From assembly GCA_947497635.1 (NCBI GenBank), contig CANMHZ010000092.1, positions 1 to 5,597 on the forward strand: a DNA stretch of 5,597 bases, written 5' to 3'. A program made the translations under genes and the position numbers. Each line of letters starts with the position of its first letter. Position 1 is the stretch's first letter. Shown one piece after another: positions 5,315 to 5,597 of the stretch. The notes under the pieces are model-generated. The model was not told where the DNA came from. It did no database searches and saw only the letters and a list, made by a program, of their open reading frames with translations. This stretch comes from Helicobacteraceae bacterium (GTDB lineage: Bacteria; Campylobacterota; Campylobacteria; Campylobacterales; Sulfurimonadaceae).

Positions 5315-5597
5315 GTGATAATTATTTCTCAAACATTAGAATATCGTTTCAAGCAACTTATAGAAATTTTGACTATAGAGCAACGTCGTGAACTCTGTAA
5401 ACAAAAAGAGTTGCACTCAAATTTTTCTTCAATGGTAAAGTTCTTTCGAGAACAATTAGAAAATGACATCATAAGTATTTCTGATATTGTCGAATTCCAG
5501 AAAGATTACCGTTTGTCTCGCGATGCGTTTTTGATTGATAATGACAGTGCTTCAAAAAGCATTGCCAACCTTTTCCTTTACTATATCTGTACTATTA
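5315..5597 (+). CDS. Unrecognised protein, 5' part
   Basis: The frame opens at GTG 5315 and stays open to the end of the window, so 94 residues of an incomplete protein are visible. It begins MIIISQTLEYRFKQLIEILT. The visible part is mostly helical and charged, with REQLENDIISISDIVEFQKD (about 49-68) and a hydrophobic patch IANLFLYYICTI at the edge. No known motif, signal peptide or catalytic signature is recognised. A dedicated extended -10 promoter and a strong GGAGG ribosome binding site support a real gene transcribed separately from the small ORFs upstream. It is AT-rich, like the recognition part of the RM gene, and follows accessory genes, so it may belong to the same acquired cargo. 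Function cannot be assigned from this fragment. Confidence 0.7.
   Translation, partial: MIIISQTLEYRFKQLIEILTIEQRRELCKQKELHSNFSSMVKFFREQLENDIISISDIVEFQKDYRLSRDAFLIDNDSASKSIANLFLYYICTI

Overview
This is a 5.6 kb piece of a bacterial chromosome. It probably comes from a Campylobacterota (Epsilonproteobacteria) relative of Sulfuricurvum or Sulfurimonas. That placement is an inference from the style of the GuaA and HemD proteins, the moderately AT-rich sequence, and promoters with good -10 boxes (TATAAT) but no convincing -35 boxes. No taxonomic marker was searched.

Positions 1-1682 are housekeeping. The window opens inside guaA (GMP synthase), at the codon of the glutamate that completes its glutamine-amidotransferase triad. 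Eleven bases after the guaA stop comes hemD (uroporphyrinogen-III synthase), probably started by TTG at 1041 behind an AAGGGA ribosome binding site.

Positions 1683-1957 hold no protein gene but are highly structured. A perfect TATAAT overlaps the hemD stop codon. About 7 bases downstream begins a segment of roughly 190 nt that folds into one long interrupted rod with a large central bubble, and it ends at a short hairpin plus T-run. Its size, architecture and own promoter match 6S RNA (ssrS), the RNA that mimics an open promoter and binds the housekeeping RNA polymerase.

Positions 1958-4900 encode a 980-residue single-chain type IIG (Eco57I/TaqI-like) restriction-modification enzyme. It has an N-terminal PD-(D/E)xK nuclease, a gamma-type N6-adenine methyltransferase core and a C-terminal target-recognition region. 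A palindromic REP-like repeat sits in frame inside the gene and adds roughly 20-30 residues between the methyltransferase and recognition parts.

Positions 4901-5597 are accessory. They hold a 26-codon ORF for an amphipathic hydrophobic peptide, with a hairpin over its start codon, a terminator overlapping its stop codon, and an opposing extended -10 promoter aimed at it. This layout resembles a type I toxin-antitoxin module. Next come a 40-codon single-span membrane-peptide ORF and then the start of an unrecognised gene, with its own promoter and ribosome binding site, that runs off the window. Overall, a conserved purine/haem/6S block is followed by defence-type cargo.
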